64,000 bases of DNA from an uncultured Oscillospiraceae bacterium (GTDB taxonomy: Bacteria > Bacillota > Clostridia > Oscillospirales > Acutalibacteraceae): the NCBI GenBank assembly GCA_900539165.1, contig UQAZ01000002.1, positions 1 through 64,000 of the forward strand, written 5' to 3'. Position numbers and translations under genes: made by a program. Each line of letters opens with the position of its first letter. Positions within the stretch are counted from its first letter, which is position 1. Of this stretch, positions 35,038 through 44,744 are shown in pieces. The notes beneath the pieces were generated by a model, which did not search any database, was not told where the DNA came from, and saw only the letters and a list, made by a program, of their open reading frames with translations.

Positions 35038-36705
35038 TTAATTCCCATCTTTAAGCATCTCCTCGGCAGACCTAAGCAATGAAGCCGTTATATCAAGTCC
35101 GCCCATAATTCTGGCAAGCTCATATTTTCTGCCATCAAAGTCAAGCGGTTCAATCTGTGTATAAGCGGCAGATTGAGTATATTCCTTTTTAATAAGGAAG
35201 TGAGTATCCGCAACAGAAGCAATCTGTGCAGAATGAGTTACGCAAATAACCTGCGCATTTTTGCTGACATCTCGAAGCTTCAAGCCGATTTTTCTGCTCG
35301 CCTTACCGCTTACACCCGTATCAATCTCATCAAAAATAAGCGTTGCGATACTGTCATTTCCCGCAATAATGCTTTTAACCGCAAGCATAATTCTTGAAAG
35401 CTCGCCGCCCGAAGCAATTTTTGCAAGAGGTTTAGGCTGTTCGCCCGGGTTGGTTGATATTAAGAACTCTATCCTATCCGTTCCGTTTGACGATAGATTA
35501 CCCTTAGAAAACGAAGTCGTAAACCTAATTGCCGGCATATCCAAAAACTCAAGCTGAGCGCAGATTTCAGAGCCAAGCTTTTGCGCCGCTTCTTTTCTTA
35601 CGGCACTCAATTTTTCGGCAAGCTGTTGAGTTTTTGCAAAAGCCTCGTCATATTCTGCATTAAGTCTTTCCAACTCCTGCTCGGAATTATCAAACGACTC
35701 TCGCCTTTTTACAGCGTCTGCAAGGTAGTATAACATATCCTGCTCTGTTTCGCCATACTTATTTGAAAAAGAATATAGAATATCAAGTCTATCCTCAATT
35801 TTTTCAAGCTCGTCGGGCTGATAATCGAGAGCGTCAAGCCGTTCTTTCGCCTTATCTTTAATTCTTTCAAGCACATCCTCGGCGCTGTCAAGTTCGTTTT
35901 TTATTTGCACAAGACCGTCATCATAACCGACAAGCCCCGATATTTCCTTATTCGACTGAGCAAGGACAGCTTCTATACCCTGATTTTCGTCATCACCGTT
36001 AAGAGCAGTAAGAAGCGTATTCAAGCCGTTTAATATCGCCTGAGAATTCAAAATAACATCTCTGCGTTTTTTAAGCTCGTCCCATTCGCCCGGTTTAATA
36101 TCGGCAGAGGTAAGCTCCTTAATTTGATAGTCAAGCAATTCTGCTTGCTTATCCCTCTCGTCGGCATCCAAAGTAAGTTCTTTGAGCTGTCTGCGAACGC
36201 TCAAAAGGTGCTTAAAGTTGAGCTTATACTCCTGCAAAAGTTCACCGCATCCCGCATAAGCGTCCACAAAGCGATAATGCTGTTCGGGATTCAAAAGTGC
36301 CTGAGAATCGTGCTGTCCGTGAATATTGACCAAATCGGAGCCTATATTTTTTAATATAGATACGGTCACGGGAGTACCATTTATACGGCATACGGATTTT
36401 CCCTGCACGCTTATTTTTCTGCTTAAAAGAAGCGAATTATCCTCCTCACAGGGTATGTCATATTCTGCCAATTTTAACTTTACATCTTCATTTATATCCT
36501 CGAAATACGCATTAACAAGGGCAAAATCACTTCCTGCTCTGACAAGCTCACGGGAAGTGCGCTCACCCAAAATGGCATTAATGGAGTCAACAACTATTGA
36601 TTTACCTGCACCCGTTTCACCGGTAAGGACATTCAAGCCGTCTGAAAACTCTATTTCAGCCTTTTGTATTACTGCGATATTTTCGATACTGAGTGTTTTA
36701 AGCAT
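35038..36705 (-). CDS. recN: DNA repair protein RecN
   Basis: A 555-residue SMC-like ATPase recruited early to double-strand breaks. The N-terminal Walker A is TGETGAGKS, followed by coiled-coil arms (about 160-370), the ABC signature SGGELSRIMLA, and Walker B TLIFDEIDTGVSG. It overlaps argR by 8 nt, the arrangement known from Bacillus (ahrC-recN). Confidence 0.96.
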   Translation of the reverse strand: MLKTLSIENIAVIQKAEIEFSDGLNVLTGETGAGKSIVVDSINAILGERTSRELVRAGSDFALVNAYFEDINEDVKLKLAEYDIPCEEDNSLLLSRKISVQGKSVCRINGTPVTVSILKNIGSDLVNIHGQHDSQALLNPEQHYRFVDAYAGCGELLQEYKLNFKHLLSVRRQLKELTLDADERDKQAELLDYQIKELTSADIKPGEWDELKKRRDVILNSQAILNGLNTLLTALNGDDENQGIEAVLAQSNKEISGLVGYDDGLVQIKNELDSAEDVLERIKDKAKERLDALDYQPDELEKIEDRLDILYSFSNKYGETEQDMLYYLADAVKRRESFDNSEQELERLNAEYDEAFAKTQQLAEKLSAVRKEAAQKLGSEICAQLEFLDMPAIRFTTSFSKGNLSSNGTDRIEFLISTNPGEQPKPLAKIASGGELSRIMLAVKSIIAGNDSIATLIFDEIDTGVSGKASRKIGLKLRDVSKNAQVICVTHSAQIASVADTHFLIKKEYTQSAAYTQIEPLDFDGRKYELARIMGGLDITASLLRSAEEMLKDGN

Positions 36706-37150
36706 CTAACATCTTCCTTAATTTATCGGTAAAATCGGAGGCTCTTTCCTCGCTTCTGCAAAGAATAAAAATAGTATCGTCACCTGCTATTGAGCCTAAT
36801 ATTTCCTCATGCTCCATTGAATCAATAGCTGCACATACGGCATTCGCCATACCGGGGAAACATTTTATTACGATAGTGTTCAAGGCATAATCCATACTGA
36901 TAATCGCCTCATTAAAAATACCGCCAACTCTTTTTGTGACATTTTCTGCAATCTTATTACCCTCGGAGTAAATATATCTGCCCTGAGCAGACAAGTCCTT
37001 AACAAGTCTAAGTTCCTTAATATCGCGTGAAATTGTTGCCTGAGTAACATCATAGCCGTGTTCCTGAAGAAGCTGCTGAAGCTCCTCCTGAGTTTCTATA
37101 TCATTTTGAGAAATAAGTTCAATTATTTTCGCCTGTCTACGCTTTTTCAA
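36698..37150 (-). CDS. argR: Arginine repressor ArgR/AhrC
   Basis: A 150-residue repressor/activator of arginine metabolism. The N-terminal winged helix (KKRRQAKIIELI ... TQATISRDIKELRL) binds ARG boxes. The C-terminal domain holds the hexamer interface and the GSIAGDDTIF arginine site. Two TTG starts are in frame; I choose TTG 37150 because AAAGGAG lies 8 nt before it and the protein then begins at the family position. The longer form from TTG 37168 has no ribosome site. The RBS lies within the nadK 3' end. Confidence 0.93.
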   Translation of the reverse strand: MKKRRQAKIIELISQNDIETQEELQQLLQEHGYDVTQATISRDIKELRLVKDLSAQGRYIYSEGNKIAENVTKRVGGIFNEAIISMDYALNTIVIKCFPGMANAVCAAIDSMEHEEILGSIAGDDTIFILCRSEERASDFTDKLRKMLDA

Positions 37151-37151
37151 A

Positions 37152-38006
37152 TTAATTTCTCCTTTCAAGAAGCTTTTTATTTAAGATTTCATAAAAGCTT
37201 TCCGGCTTAATCTTAATAAGTCTTGCAGCGTATTTGCTTTTTGAAATAATGATTTTTGCGCCCTTTGAAACAGGTATTGATTTTTCGCCGTCAACGCAGA
37301 GATATGATGTATTGTTTTTGTCATTTTCAACGGTGATTTCAAGTTCCTTATCGGAAGAAAACACAATACTTCTGTTCACAAGCGAATGAGGGCAAATCGG
37401 AGTTACTACAAAACACGAATTGTCGGAGCTGACAACAGGGCCTCCCGCAGCCATAGAATATGCGGTTGAGCCGGTCGGGGTTGCGACAATCATACCGTCC
37501 GCCCTGTTTTTTGTAATAACTCTGCTTTCGGACTTTACAGTTACATCAATAAGTCTTGCCAAATCGCCACGGGTAATTACCGCATCATTAAGGCAGGTGT
37601 AATTATGCTTACCGTTTTCATCAATCAGGCAAGCGTTAATCATCATACGGTTTTCAATCTCGTAATCACCGCTGACAAGTCGATTAAGCATAAAAAGCTC
37701 ATCTCGCTCCAAGCCACTCATAAATCCCAATCTGCCTGCATTTATGCCGAGAGTAAGTTTATTATGAACGGAAGCCGCCTTTGCAATATTAAGCGTTGTG
37801 CCGTCTCCTCCGACAACTATTGCAATATCACATTCGGATATAAGCTTATCGGAATCATAGAAAAGCGGCAAAGCGCCGATTTCGTCCTTTTCGTTACATC
37901 TTGCAACGCTGTACTGCACTCCGAGCCTTTCAAGTTCGTGGCAAATTTCTTTAGTTGTCTGTGATACTCCGTCATTATTCAAATTAGGAAAAACTGCAAT
38001 TTTCAT
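37152..38006 (-). CDS. nadK: NAD kinase
   Basis: A 284-residue enzyme that phosphorylates NAD to NADP. The glycine-rich GGDGT motif is at 66-70, and the second signature DGMIVATPTGSTAYSMAAGG is intact. It starts behind GAGGTAGATT and is followed 1 nt later by argR. Position between tlyA and argR is conserved in Firmicutes. Confidence 0.95.
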   Translation of the reverse strand: MKIAVFPNLNNDGVSQTTKEICHELERLGVQYSVARCNEKDEIGALPLFYDSDKLISECDIAIVVGGDGTTLNIAKAASVHNKLTLGINAGRLGFMSGLERDELFMLNRLVSGDYEIENRMMINACLIDENGKHNYTCLNDAVITRGDLARLIDVTVKSESRVITKNRADGMIVATPTGSTAYSMAAGGPVVSSDNSCFVVTPICPHSLVNRSIVFSSDKELEITVENDKNNTSYLCVDGEKSIPVSKGAKIIISKSKYAARLIKIKPESFYEILNKKLLERRN

Positions 38007-38015
38007 AATCTACCT

Positions 38016-38822
38016 CTAATCAAGAACTGTGTGTGACCGACCTACAAGTTCCTTAGCATTAACGCTGTCGGATAAAGTAGGTTCATTGCTTTTTTTAAGA
38101 TAAATCAAATATTCTATATTTCCCTCAGGTCCTTTAATCGGTGAAAACTCAAGTCCGAGAACATCAAAGCCGTTTTCAAGTGCAAGACCTATAATTTTTT
38201 CAACAACCTCGAGGTGAACATTCAAATCACGAACAACCCCCTTTTTGCCGACCTTTTCCCTACCTGCCTCAAACTGAGGTTTAATCAGACAAACAGCCTG
38301 TCCGTTATCTGAAAGCAAGGCATTAAGCACGGGCAAAATATGCGACAAAGAAATAAACGATACATCGACAGATGAGAAATCAATTTTGTCGGGGACTTCT
38401 TTTTCGGTAACATATCTAAAATTCGTTCTCTCAAGATTTACAACACGCTCGTCGGTACGAAGCTTCCACGCAAGCTGACCGTAGCCGACATCGACAGAGT
38501 AAACCTTTACTGCACCGTTTTGGAGCATACAATCCGTAAAGCCTCCCGTAGAAGCACCTACATCCATACAAATTTTTCCCTCAAGCGTGATAGGAAACTC
38601 CTGCATAGCCTTTTCAAGCTTCAAGCCTCCACGAGATACATATTTAAGAGCTTTTCCTCGCACCTCGAGAACATCGCCCTTTTTAAGCTCAAAGCCTGCC
38701 TTATCCGCCTTTTGGTTATTAACATAGACAAGACCTGCCATAATAATAGCCTTTGCCTTTTCTCTGCTTTCGGCATAGCCCTGCTCAAACACGGCTACAT
38801 CAAGTCTAATTTTCTTTGCCAT
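38016..38822 (-). CDS. tlyA: TlyA family rRNA (cytidine-2'-O)-methyltransferase
   Basis: A 268-residue protein with an N-terminal S4 RNA-binding domain (1-60) and a FtsJ-type methyltransferase domain with the SAM motif DVGASTGGFTDC. Members 2'-O-methylate 16S and/or 23S rRNA cytidines; older annotation as haemolysin A is historical. RBS AGGAA; 9 nt after dxs. Confidence 0.93.
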   Translation of the reverse strand: MAKKIRLDVAVFEQGYAESREKAKAIIMAGLVYVNNQKADKAGFELKKGDVLEVRGKALKYVSRGGLKLEKAMQEFPITLEGKICMDVGASTGGFTDCMLQNGAVKVYSVDVGYGQLAWKLRTDERVVNLERTNFRYVTEKEVPDKIDFSSVDVSFISLSHILPVLNALLSDNGQAVCLIKPQFEAGREKVGKKGVVRDLNVHLEVVEKIIGLALENGFDVLGLEFSPIKGPEGNIEYLIYLKKSNEPTLSDSVNAKELVGRSHTVLD

Positions 38823-38831
38823 AACAAATTC

Positions 38832-40670
38832 CTACATCTCTTCGTTTATAATATCCAATACAGATTGTTCATCAAGACAATATTTTTTAAGCTGAGAAGT
38901 AACTCCCGCCTGCTTAACGAACTCGTCATTTATACAAATATGTTTATATTTTACATTTACGCTATGTTCAAGAAGCAAATCGGCAAAGCACTCGCCTACA
39001 CCACCGCTTTTAATTCCCTCTTCAAAGAAATAGAGAGATTTAACATTACCCAAGACATTAATCACATCGGGTGAAATCGGCTTGATTTTATTAAGTTTAA
39101 TTACAAATGCGTTACCGCTTTGCTCAGCGGCACGACAGCAAGGGGCGGTTTCTCTGCCGTAGGTCACGATACATTTATCTAAGTCGGAATTCCCGATTAC
39201 ATCAAAGTCGTGTCTTTCGTATGTATAGCCCTCGGGCAGAGCAGTTTGTCCGCCTCTTGGGTAGCGTATAGCGACAGCCTTTTCTTCCTTATATGCAGCC
39301 TGATACATCATTGAGGTAAGCTCGTCAAAGGTTGCCGGAGCAAAAACGATAAGATCGGGAACGCTCATCAAGTAAGCGGTATCAAACACGCCCTGATGGC
39401 TTTCTCCGTCCTCGCCCACAAAGCCTGCACGGTCAATACAGAAAATAACCTTTAAGCCCTGCATTGCGACATCGTGAATAAGCTGGTCATAAGAACGCTG
39501 TAAAAATGTAGAATAAACCGCAAAGAACGGAATCATACCGTTTTTTGCAAGTCCCGAGGCAAAGGTTACTGCGTGCTGTTCTGCAATACCGACATCAAAA
39601 AACCTCTTAGGATATTTTTCGCTGAACGCTACCAATCCCGTACCGGTAGCCATTGCGGCGGTTATTGCACAAATTCGGCTGTCATTATCGGCAAGGGATA
39701 ACAGGTTTTCGCCAAAAGAATCGGAAAAAGTTTTTCCCTTGGAAAGCGGTTCACCTGTTTCGATATTAAATTTTCCTATTCCGTGAAACTTAGACGGATT
39801 CTTTTCGGCAAAATCATAGCCCTTACCCTTCAGAGTGCTGACATGAATAAGCACGCTGTGGCTGTGTGCCTTTGCGACAGTCAAAACATCAATGAGCGCA
39901 TCCATATCGTGTCCGTCGATAGGACCGTAATATCTAAGCCCCAAATCCTCAAAAAAGGTGCTGTGATAAAGCTTCTTTCTGATTCTTTGATTTGTGCTTG
40001 TAATCATTCTTGTTATCTGAGCGCCCAACTTTGGAATTTTTGCTAATCCTCTGCTGACCTTAGACTTCAATCTGTAATATTTAGGTGAAGTTCTGATATG
40101 AGTCAAATTTTTTGCAACAGAGCCGACATTCTTACTGATAGACATATTATTGTCATTGAGTATAATAATCAGGTTATCTGTATCTACGCCGGAATTATTA
40201 AGCGCCTCGTACGCAAGACCGCCCGTAAGCGCACCGTCACCGATAACGGCAATAACCTTGCCCTTATCTCCTTTAAGTGCCTTAGCTCTTGCAAGTCCTA
40301 CTGCGGCTGAAATAGAGGTTGAGGAATGTCCCGACGAAAAAATATCGTGAGGCGACTCAACCGGACGGGTAAAACCGCTTATTCCGTTCTCGGTTCTGAG
40401 AGTAGAAAACGCCTCTTTTCTGCCTGTCAATATCTTATGAGTATAGCACTGATGACCTACATCAAATACTATTTGGTCAGTCGGTGAATTAAAGACCTTA
40501 TGTAATGCAACAGTCAGTTCAACAACACCTAAATTAGAAGCGAGATGACCGCCGTTTTTTGAAACGACCTCAATCATAAGAGAACGAATTTCCTCACAAA
40601 GCTGTTCAAGCTCGTCGTTATTCAGTTTTTTTATATCCTTGGGTGAATTTACCCTTTCGAGATAAGACAT
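38832..40670 (-). CDS. dxs: 1-deoxy-D-xylulose-5-phosphate synthase
   Basis: A 612-residue thiamine-diphosphate enzyme that joins pyruvate and glyceraldehyde 3-phosphate, the first step of the MEP isoprenoid route. The TPP motif begins at VIGDGALTGGLAYEALNN, and the GHSSTS and AEQHAVTFASG regions of the catalytic core are present. The C-terminal transketolase domain is complete. Adjacent to ispA, giving a small isoprenoid module. Confidence 0.96.
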   Translation of the reverse strand: MSYLERVNSPKDIKKLNNDELEQLCEEIRSLMIEVVSKNGGHLASNLGVVELTVALHKVFNSPTDQIVFDVGHQCYTHKILTGRKEAFSTLRTENGISGFTRPVESPHDIFSSGHSSTSISAAVGLARAKALKGDKGKVIAVIGDGALTGGLAYEALNNSGVDTDNLIIILNDNNMSISKNVGSVAKNLTHIRTSPKYYRLKSKVSRGLAKIPKLGAQITRMITSTNQRIRKKLYHSTFFEDLGLRYYGPIDGHDMDALIDVLTVAKAHSHSVLIHVSTLKGKGYDFAEKNPSKFHGIGKFNIETGEPLSKGKTFSDSFGENLLSLADNDSRICAITAAMATGTGLVAFSEKYPKRFFDVGIAEQHAVTFASGLAKNGMIPFFAVYSTFLQRSYDQLIHDVAMQGLKVIFCIDRAGFVGEDGESHQGVFDTAYLMSVPDLIVFAPATFDELTSMMYQAAYKEEKAVAIRYPRGGQTALPEGYTYERHDFDVIGNSDLDKCIVTYGRETAPCCRAAEQSGNAFVIKLNKIKPISPDVINVLGNVKSLYFFEEGIKSGGVGECFADLLLEHSVNVKYKHICINDEFVKQAGVTSQLKKYCLDEQSVLDIINEEM

Positions 40671-40690
40671 AATATTTCTCTTTTCATCAA

Positions 40691-41575
40691 CTATTTTTCT
40701 CTGTTTACGAGATACTCGGAAAGTGCCTTCATAAAATCGTTATTATCAAATTCATCGAGAATACCGACAGCCTTATCTGTCAGCGTTTTAACATCCTGCT
40801 GTGCCTTTTTAGCGCCGACAAGAGTAACATATGTTGTTTTATCATTATCTGCATCAGAGCCGATAGGCTTACCGAGAATTTGCTCGTCGCCCACAATATC
40901 AAGCAGGTCGTCTCTGATTTGAAACGCAGTACCGATAAGGTAGGCATACCTTGAAGCGAGTGCAATTTTTTCTTCGTCTGCGTTTGCGGCAATGCAACCG
41001 AGAATACAAGCGGCAGAAATAAGCGCACCTGTCTTTAGGCGATGAACGGTAAGAATATCCGATATTGACGGGTCACCCTGCTCAAATTTCAAATCAATTA
41101 CCTGACCGCCAATCATACCGCCCACACCTGCATTTTGTGAAAGAAGCAAAACGGCTCTAACATTTTGAGAATCGCTGAGTTCTGCCTCGGCACATATTTC
41201 AAATGCGTGGGTAAGCAAAGCGTCACCTGCCAAAAGTGCGGTAGCCTCACCGTACATTTTATGGCAAGACGGTTTACCTCTGCGCATATCGTCATTATCC
41301 ATACAAGGCAGGTCGTCGTGAATAAGCGAATAGGTATGCACATATTCTATTGCGCAAGCATAAGGCATCGCTTTTTCGACATCGCCGCCGCACATTTTAC
41401 AAAATTCAAGAACGAGAATGGGTCTAAGCCTTTTTCCGCCGTTTGAAAGCGAATACTTCATTGCTTTAACAACATCCCCCTGACCGTCATTTGCCACAGG
41501 GACAAGCTCGGTAAGTTTACAATTTACAGTGGTGCAATATTTTTCAATCTGTGACTTAAAATCAAGAGAATACAT
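40691..41575 (-). CDS. ispA: Polyprenyl synthetase (farnesyl/geranylgeranyl diphosphate synthase)
   Basis: A 294-residue all-helical prenyltransferase that condenses IPP with allylic diphosphates. The first Asp-rich motif is DDLPCMD (87-93), the second is DDLLD; GGKRLRP binds diphosphate. Chain length is probably C15, based on family and gene order, but could be C20. RBS AAAAGGAG. It lies between xseB and dxs as in Bacillus. Confidence 0.94.
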   Translation of the reverse strand: MYSLDFKSQIEKYCTTVNCKLTELVPVANDGQGDVVKAMKYSLSNGGKRLRPILVLEFCKMCGGDVEKAMPYACAIEYVHTYSLIHDDLPCMDNDDMRRGKPSCHKMYGEATALLAGDALLTHAFEICAEAELSDSQNVRAVLLLSQNAGVGGMIGGQVIDLKFEQGDPSISDILTVHRLKTGALISAACILGCIAANADEEKIALASRYAYLIGTAFQIRDDLLDIVGDEQILGKPIGSDADNDKTTYVTLVGAKKAQQDVKTLTDKAVGILDEFDNNDFMKALSEYLVNREK

Positions 41576-41578
41576 ATA

Positions 41579-41767
41579 CTACTCCTTTTCTGCTATTTCT
41601 ATTCTTGCTCGTGCATTTTTAAGTTTTTCGGAGCAAAAGGCAGTAAGCCTTGTACCCTCCTCAAAAAGCTTTAGAGACTCATCAAGCGTTATATCGTTTT
41701 TTTCAAGCAAAGCAACTATTTCGTCAAGTCTGTTCATTGCCTGCTCATATGTTAAATTATCATCCAT
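41579..41767 (-). CDS. xseB: Exodeoxyribonuclease VII small subunit
   Basis: A 62-residue helical-hairpin protein that packs on XseA. Family features are LTYEQAMNRLDEIVALLE and LDESLKLFEEG. It is a little short for the family at the C-terminus. It overlaps xseA by 8 nt and precedes ispA by 3 nt. Confidence 0.94.
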   Translation of the reverse strand: MDDNLTYEQAMNRLDEIVALLEKNDITLDESLKLFEEGTRLTAFCSEKLKNARARIEIAEKE

Positions 41768-42959
41768 TTTTATTTACCTCACAAACGACAGACTTAATAC
41801 TGCCGTCAACAAATTCGGTGCATATCACATCATCGGTATTAAGAGCCGTAACGCTGTTTACGGGACGCTCATCCTTTTTTGTTATAGAAAAGCCTCTCGA
41901 CAAAACAGAAAGCGGATTAACGGCATTAAGCAAACCGACGCTGTGCGAAAGCGATTTTTGCTTATCGTCAACAATGCGTGAAAGATTAGTTTTAAGTTGA
42001 GACATCAATGCAGTGATTTTATCCTCTCTTGCATTAAATATTTCGTCAATATTTGACAAAGGAGATGACGACTTAATTCTGTCAAGCTTTATTTCCTCAC
42101 CTGAAATACGATGTTCAAGCGTTCTGAGCAAAATCGAATAGGTTGAATCAATTTTTTGCATTTCGCTGTTAATATCCGGAACTACAAGTTCTGCCGCCGC
42201 ACTCGGTGTAGGCGCTCTTAAATCTGCCACAAAGTCGCAAATTGTAAAATCCGTTTCGTGGCCGACAGCCGAAACAATCGGAGTGCTACAATCATAAACA
42301 GCCTGAATAACGGGCATAGTGTTAAACGCCCACAAATCCTCCATAGAGCCGCCGCCTCTGCCGACAATAATAACATCGACACCGATACTGTCCAAATATT
42401 TTACAGAAGAAGCTATATCCTCGCCTGCTCCGTCACCCTGAACGAGAGTGGGTACGATAATAATTTTTGCAGGCGGAAACCTACGGGAAATAATATTTTT
42501 AATATCTTCAACCGCCGCACCGTTTGCCGAAGTGGCAACACCGATTTTTTCGGGATACTCGGGAAGCTGTTTCTTATGCTCATCGCTGAAATAGCCCTGC
42601 TCCTGAAGTCGTTGCTTTAGCTGTTCGTAAGCTACGGCAAGCGCTCCTATACCGTTTGGCTGCATACTGCTGACATAAAGCTGATACTGTCCGTCACGCT
42701 CATATGCGGTAATTCTGCCAAAGCAGACAACGCTCATTCCGTCCTCGGGAGTGAATTTCAGGCTGCTGTTATTACCTGCAAACATCACACATTTGAGCTG
42801 AGACAAATCGTCCTTTAATGTGAAATACATATGACCGCTTTGTCTGTAATGCTTAAAATTAGAAATTTCTCCCATTACATAAACACGATTAAGCGGTTGA
42901 GCCTCATCAAGAAGTGCTTTAATATATCTGTTTACTTGTGAAACTGTTAATGTGTTCAT
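41760..42959 (-). CDS. xseA: Exodeoxyribonuclease VII large subunit
   Basis: A 399-residue nuclease subunit acting on single-stranded DNA. The N-terminal OB fold (about 1-100, VYVMGEISNFK) is followed by the catalytic domain with GRGGGSMEDLWAFN and SAVGHETDFTICDFVAD, then a coiled coil and a short C-terminus. Its ATG overlaps the upstream stop as ATGA. Confidence 0.95.
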   Translation of the reverse strand: MNTLTVSQVNRYIKALLDEAQPLNRVYVMGEISNFKHYRQSGHMYFTLKDDLSQLKCVMFAGNNSSLKFTPEDGMSVVCFGRITAYERDGQYQLYVSSMQPNGIGALAVAYEQLKQRLQEQGYFSDEHKKQLPEYPEKIGVATSANGAAVEDIKNIISRRFPPAKIIIVPTLVQGDGAGEDIASSVKYLDSIGVDVIIVGRGGGSMEDLWAFNTMPVIQAVYDCSTPIVSAVGHETDFTICDFVADLRAPTPSAAAELVVPDINSEMQKIDSTYSILLRTLEHRISGEEIKLDRIKSSSPLSNIDEIFNAREDKITALMSQLKTNLSRIVDDKQKSLSHSVGLLNAVNPLSVLSRGFSITKKDERPVNSVTALNTDDVICTEFVDGSIKSVVCEVNKNG

Positions 42960-43876
42960 ATTCCTTTATTCTTCAAATACGCATATACGGCAACACCTGC
43001 CGCATTATCAAGCGAAAACTCGCTGTCGGCAAAATATGCGTCAAAATCTTTAGCTATAATTTCTCTCAAAAGCGAATTAGAAGAGACACCGCCCGAAAAT
43101 ACAATGGGAAGCTCTCCATACTTTTCTGTCACCCTACGAAGCATTTCTGCCACCGACTCACAAACATAAGTCAGAGCAAACTTAGCAATATCCTGAGAGT
43201 CGATATTGTCATCAAGCATTTTTTTAACCTTATTTTCAACACCGCTTAAAGAACAGTTAAGTCCCTGCATAGACGGTCTTACCTTAAACTCGGCATTACT
43301 TTTCCCTGCCAAAGCATCAAGTTCTTTTCCGCAAGGAAAGTTAAGACCGAGCAGTACACCCGTTCTGTCAACTGCCTGTCCCGCCTTCAAATCACTTGAA
43401 GCGGCAACAAGCTCGCACTTTACAATATCCTCGCTGTCGGGTGTAACGATAAGAGCGTCGGTAGTTCCTCCGCTTAAATGAAGCGCTATAAATTCTTGCT
43501 CAATCAAATCAAGCCTACCAACGGAAAACAACACAGCCAATATATGACCTACCTGATGCGATGTTCTGTAAATAGGCGCATTACCTGCTTTTGAAGCGGC
43601 AACGGCAGTTCCCTCGCCAACTAAAAAGCACGGCATATAGCTGCCGTCTACACTTCTCGGGCGTGTGCTGACACCTACTGCCTGAATAGGGTAATCAAAC
43701 GAAAATTCGCTAAAAAGGCGGGGCAGATTAATCGTATGTTGAAACACGGCGTCACTCTGTCTCAATCCCCTTTCGCCTTTTTTTACCGTCAAAAGTTGTT
43801 TCTTTTGAACAATCTCGTTTCCGTCAAAAACTGCAAGTGAAGTGGTATAATTGCTTGTATCAATTCCGAGATACAT
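42956..43876 (-). CDS. TsaD/Kae1-like protein (peptidase M22 family paralogue)
   Basis: A 306-residue ASKHA-fold protein related to TsaD, the catalytic subunit for tRNA t6A37. The metal ligands match TsaD: His107 and His111 in HQVGH, and Asp290 in LDNAAG. The phosphate loops SGGTTD and SGGVSSN are intact. It is shorter than true TsaD (~340), lacks the usual EGH form of the motif, and lies inside the nusB-xseA block instead of with tsaE-tsaB. I read it as the clostridial M22 paralogue of unknown role. Its ATG shares one base with the nusB stop (TAATG). Confidence 0.82.
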   Translation of the reverse strand: MYLGIDTSNYTTSLAVFDGNEIVQKKQLLTVKKGERGLRQSDAVFQHTINLPRLFSEFSFDYPIQAVGVSTRPRSVDGSYMPCFLVGEGTAVAASKAGNAPIYRTSHQVGHILAVLFSVGRLDLIEQEFIALHLSGGTTDALIVTPDSEDIVKCELVAASSDLKAGQAVDRTGVLLGLNFPCGKELDALAGKSNAEFKVRPSMQGLNCSLSGVENKVKKMLDDNIDSQDIAKFALTYVCESVAEMLRRVTEKYGELPIVFSGGVSSNSLLREIIAKDFDAYFADSEFSLDNAAGVAVYAYLKNKGI

Positions 43877-44271
43877 TATTCTGCCGCCTCGCCCTTAACG
43901 AGCGCACCCAGCACTCCGTTGATAAACGAATAATCGGACTCACCCGAATACTTCTTTGCAAGCTCTACCGCCTCATTAATCGCTACACTTGCAGGTACTT
44001 CGTCAACATAAAGGATTTCGTACACGGCAAGTCTTAAAATAGCAAGATTAACCTTTGGCAATCTTTTTACTTTCCAACACTTTGAATACTTTTCGATAAG
44101 GTTGTCCAAATCGTCTGTTTTAAGCGATACTCCGTCTGCGACACTTCTTGCGTACTCGCCGACAGACGCTATGTTTTCTTCATAAATTTCCAAACTGCTG
44201 TCAGAGTTAAACATTGACTGAAAGACCAAGCAGAATGCCTGTTCTCTCTCTTGGGACCTTTTCATTACCAT
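43876..44271 (-). CDS. nusB: Transcription antitermination factor NusB
   Basis: A 131-residue all-helical protein that binds boxA RNA with NusE/S10 and promotes rRNA antitermination. Family motifs are the N-terminal SQEREQAFCLVFQ and the C-terminal VAINEAVELAKKYSGESDYSFINGVLG (shown in part). ATG 44271 is preceded by GGAG; a second ATG two codons later is less likely. It lies behind a terminator-like hairpin after asp23. Confidence 0.94.
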   Translation of the reverse strand: MVMKRSQEREQAFCLVFQSMFNSDSSLEIYEENIASVGEYARSVADGVSLKTDDLDNLIEKYSKCWKVKRLPKVNLAILRLAVYEILYVDEVPASVAINEAVELAKKYSGESDYSFINGVLGALVKGEAAE

Positions 44272-44284
44272 AAATATTCTCCTA

Positions 44285-44317
44285 AATAAAAATACCGACT
44301 CCTTATTAAAGAGTCGG
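44285..44317 (-). terminator. Terminator-like hairpin between asp23 and nusB
   Basis: Minus-strand CCGACTC - 9 nt - GAGTCGG, then TATTTTTATTT. The hairpin does not cover the nusB ribosome site. It could reduce expression of the downstream block relative to asp23. Confidence 0.75.
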
Positions 44318-44327
44318 CAACAAATAA

Positions 44328-44720
44328 TTATTCTTCACTTGTTAAAGGTGCTTTAGAGTCGCCGGACTCGGGAAAATCAATTCCTGCAATAATAACATTA
44401 ACCTTATCTACCTTTTTGCCGGTCATATTTTCTATTGCCTCACGAACTGATGACTGAATATTCTCGCTGACGGTTTTAATCTTCTTATTAGGGAGAAGAT
44501 TAATATAAATGCTGACATCCATACTGTCACCGTTTTGAGTAATTCTGACAGGACTCATAACCTTTAGGCTGCCTTTTTTAATTGTGCTAACCATATCAAA
44601 AGGTTTATTGGAAAATGAGCCGACGCCGTCGACATCTTTAGCTGCATTAATAGCAATGGAGGAAAGAGCCTCCTGCGATATAATCAAATTACCGTTTTCG
44701 CTGTTTTTAATAATTTCCAT
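44328..44720 (-). CDS. Asp23/Gls24 family envelope stress protein
   Basis: A 130-residue protein with the Asp23 (DUF322) domain, typically attached to the inner face of the membrane through partners such as AmaP. The signature is ISQEALSSIAINAAKDVDGV at the N-terminus and VNVIIAGIDFP at the C-terminus. It corresponds to YqhY of Bacillus, which precedes nusB there also. It has its own predicted housekeeping promoter. Confidence 0.92.
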   Translation of the reverse strand: MEIIKNSENGNLIISQEALSSIAINAAKDVDGVGSFSNKPFDMVSTIKKGSLKVMSPVRITQNGDSMDVSIYINLLPNKKIKTVSENIQSSVREAIENMTGKKVDKVNVIIAGIDFPESGDSKAPLTSEE

Positions 44721-44744
44721 AGGTACAACTCCTTTAATGCTGTT

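Noticed and set aside
41579..41767. Truncation of xseB (62 codons)
   Set aside because: The conserved helical hairpin is complete; only the variable C-terminus is short.
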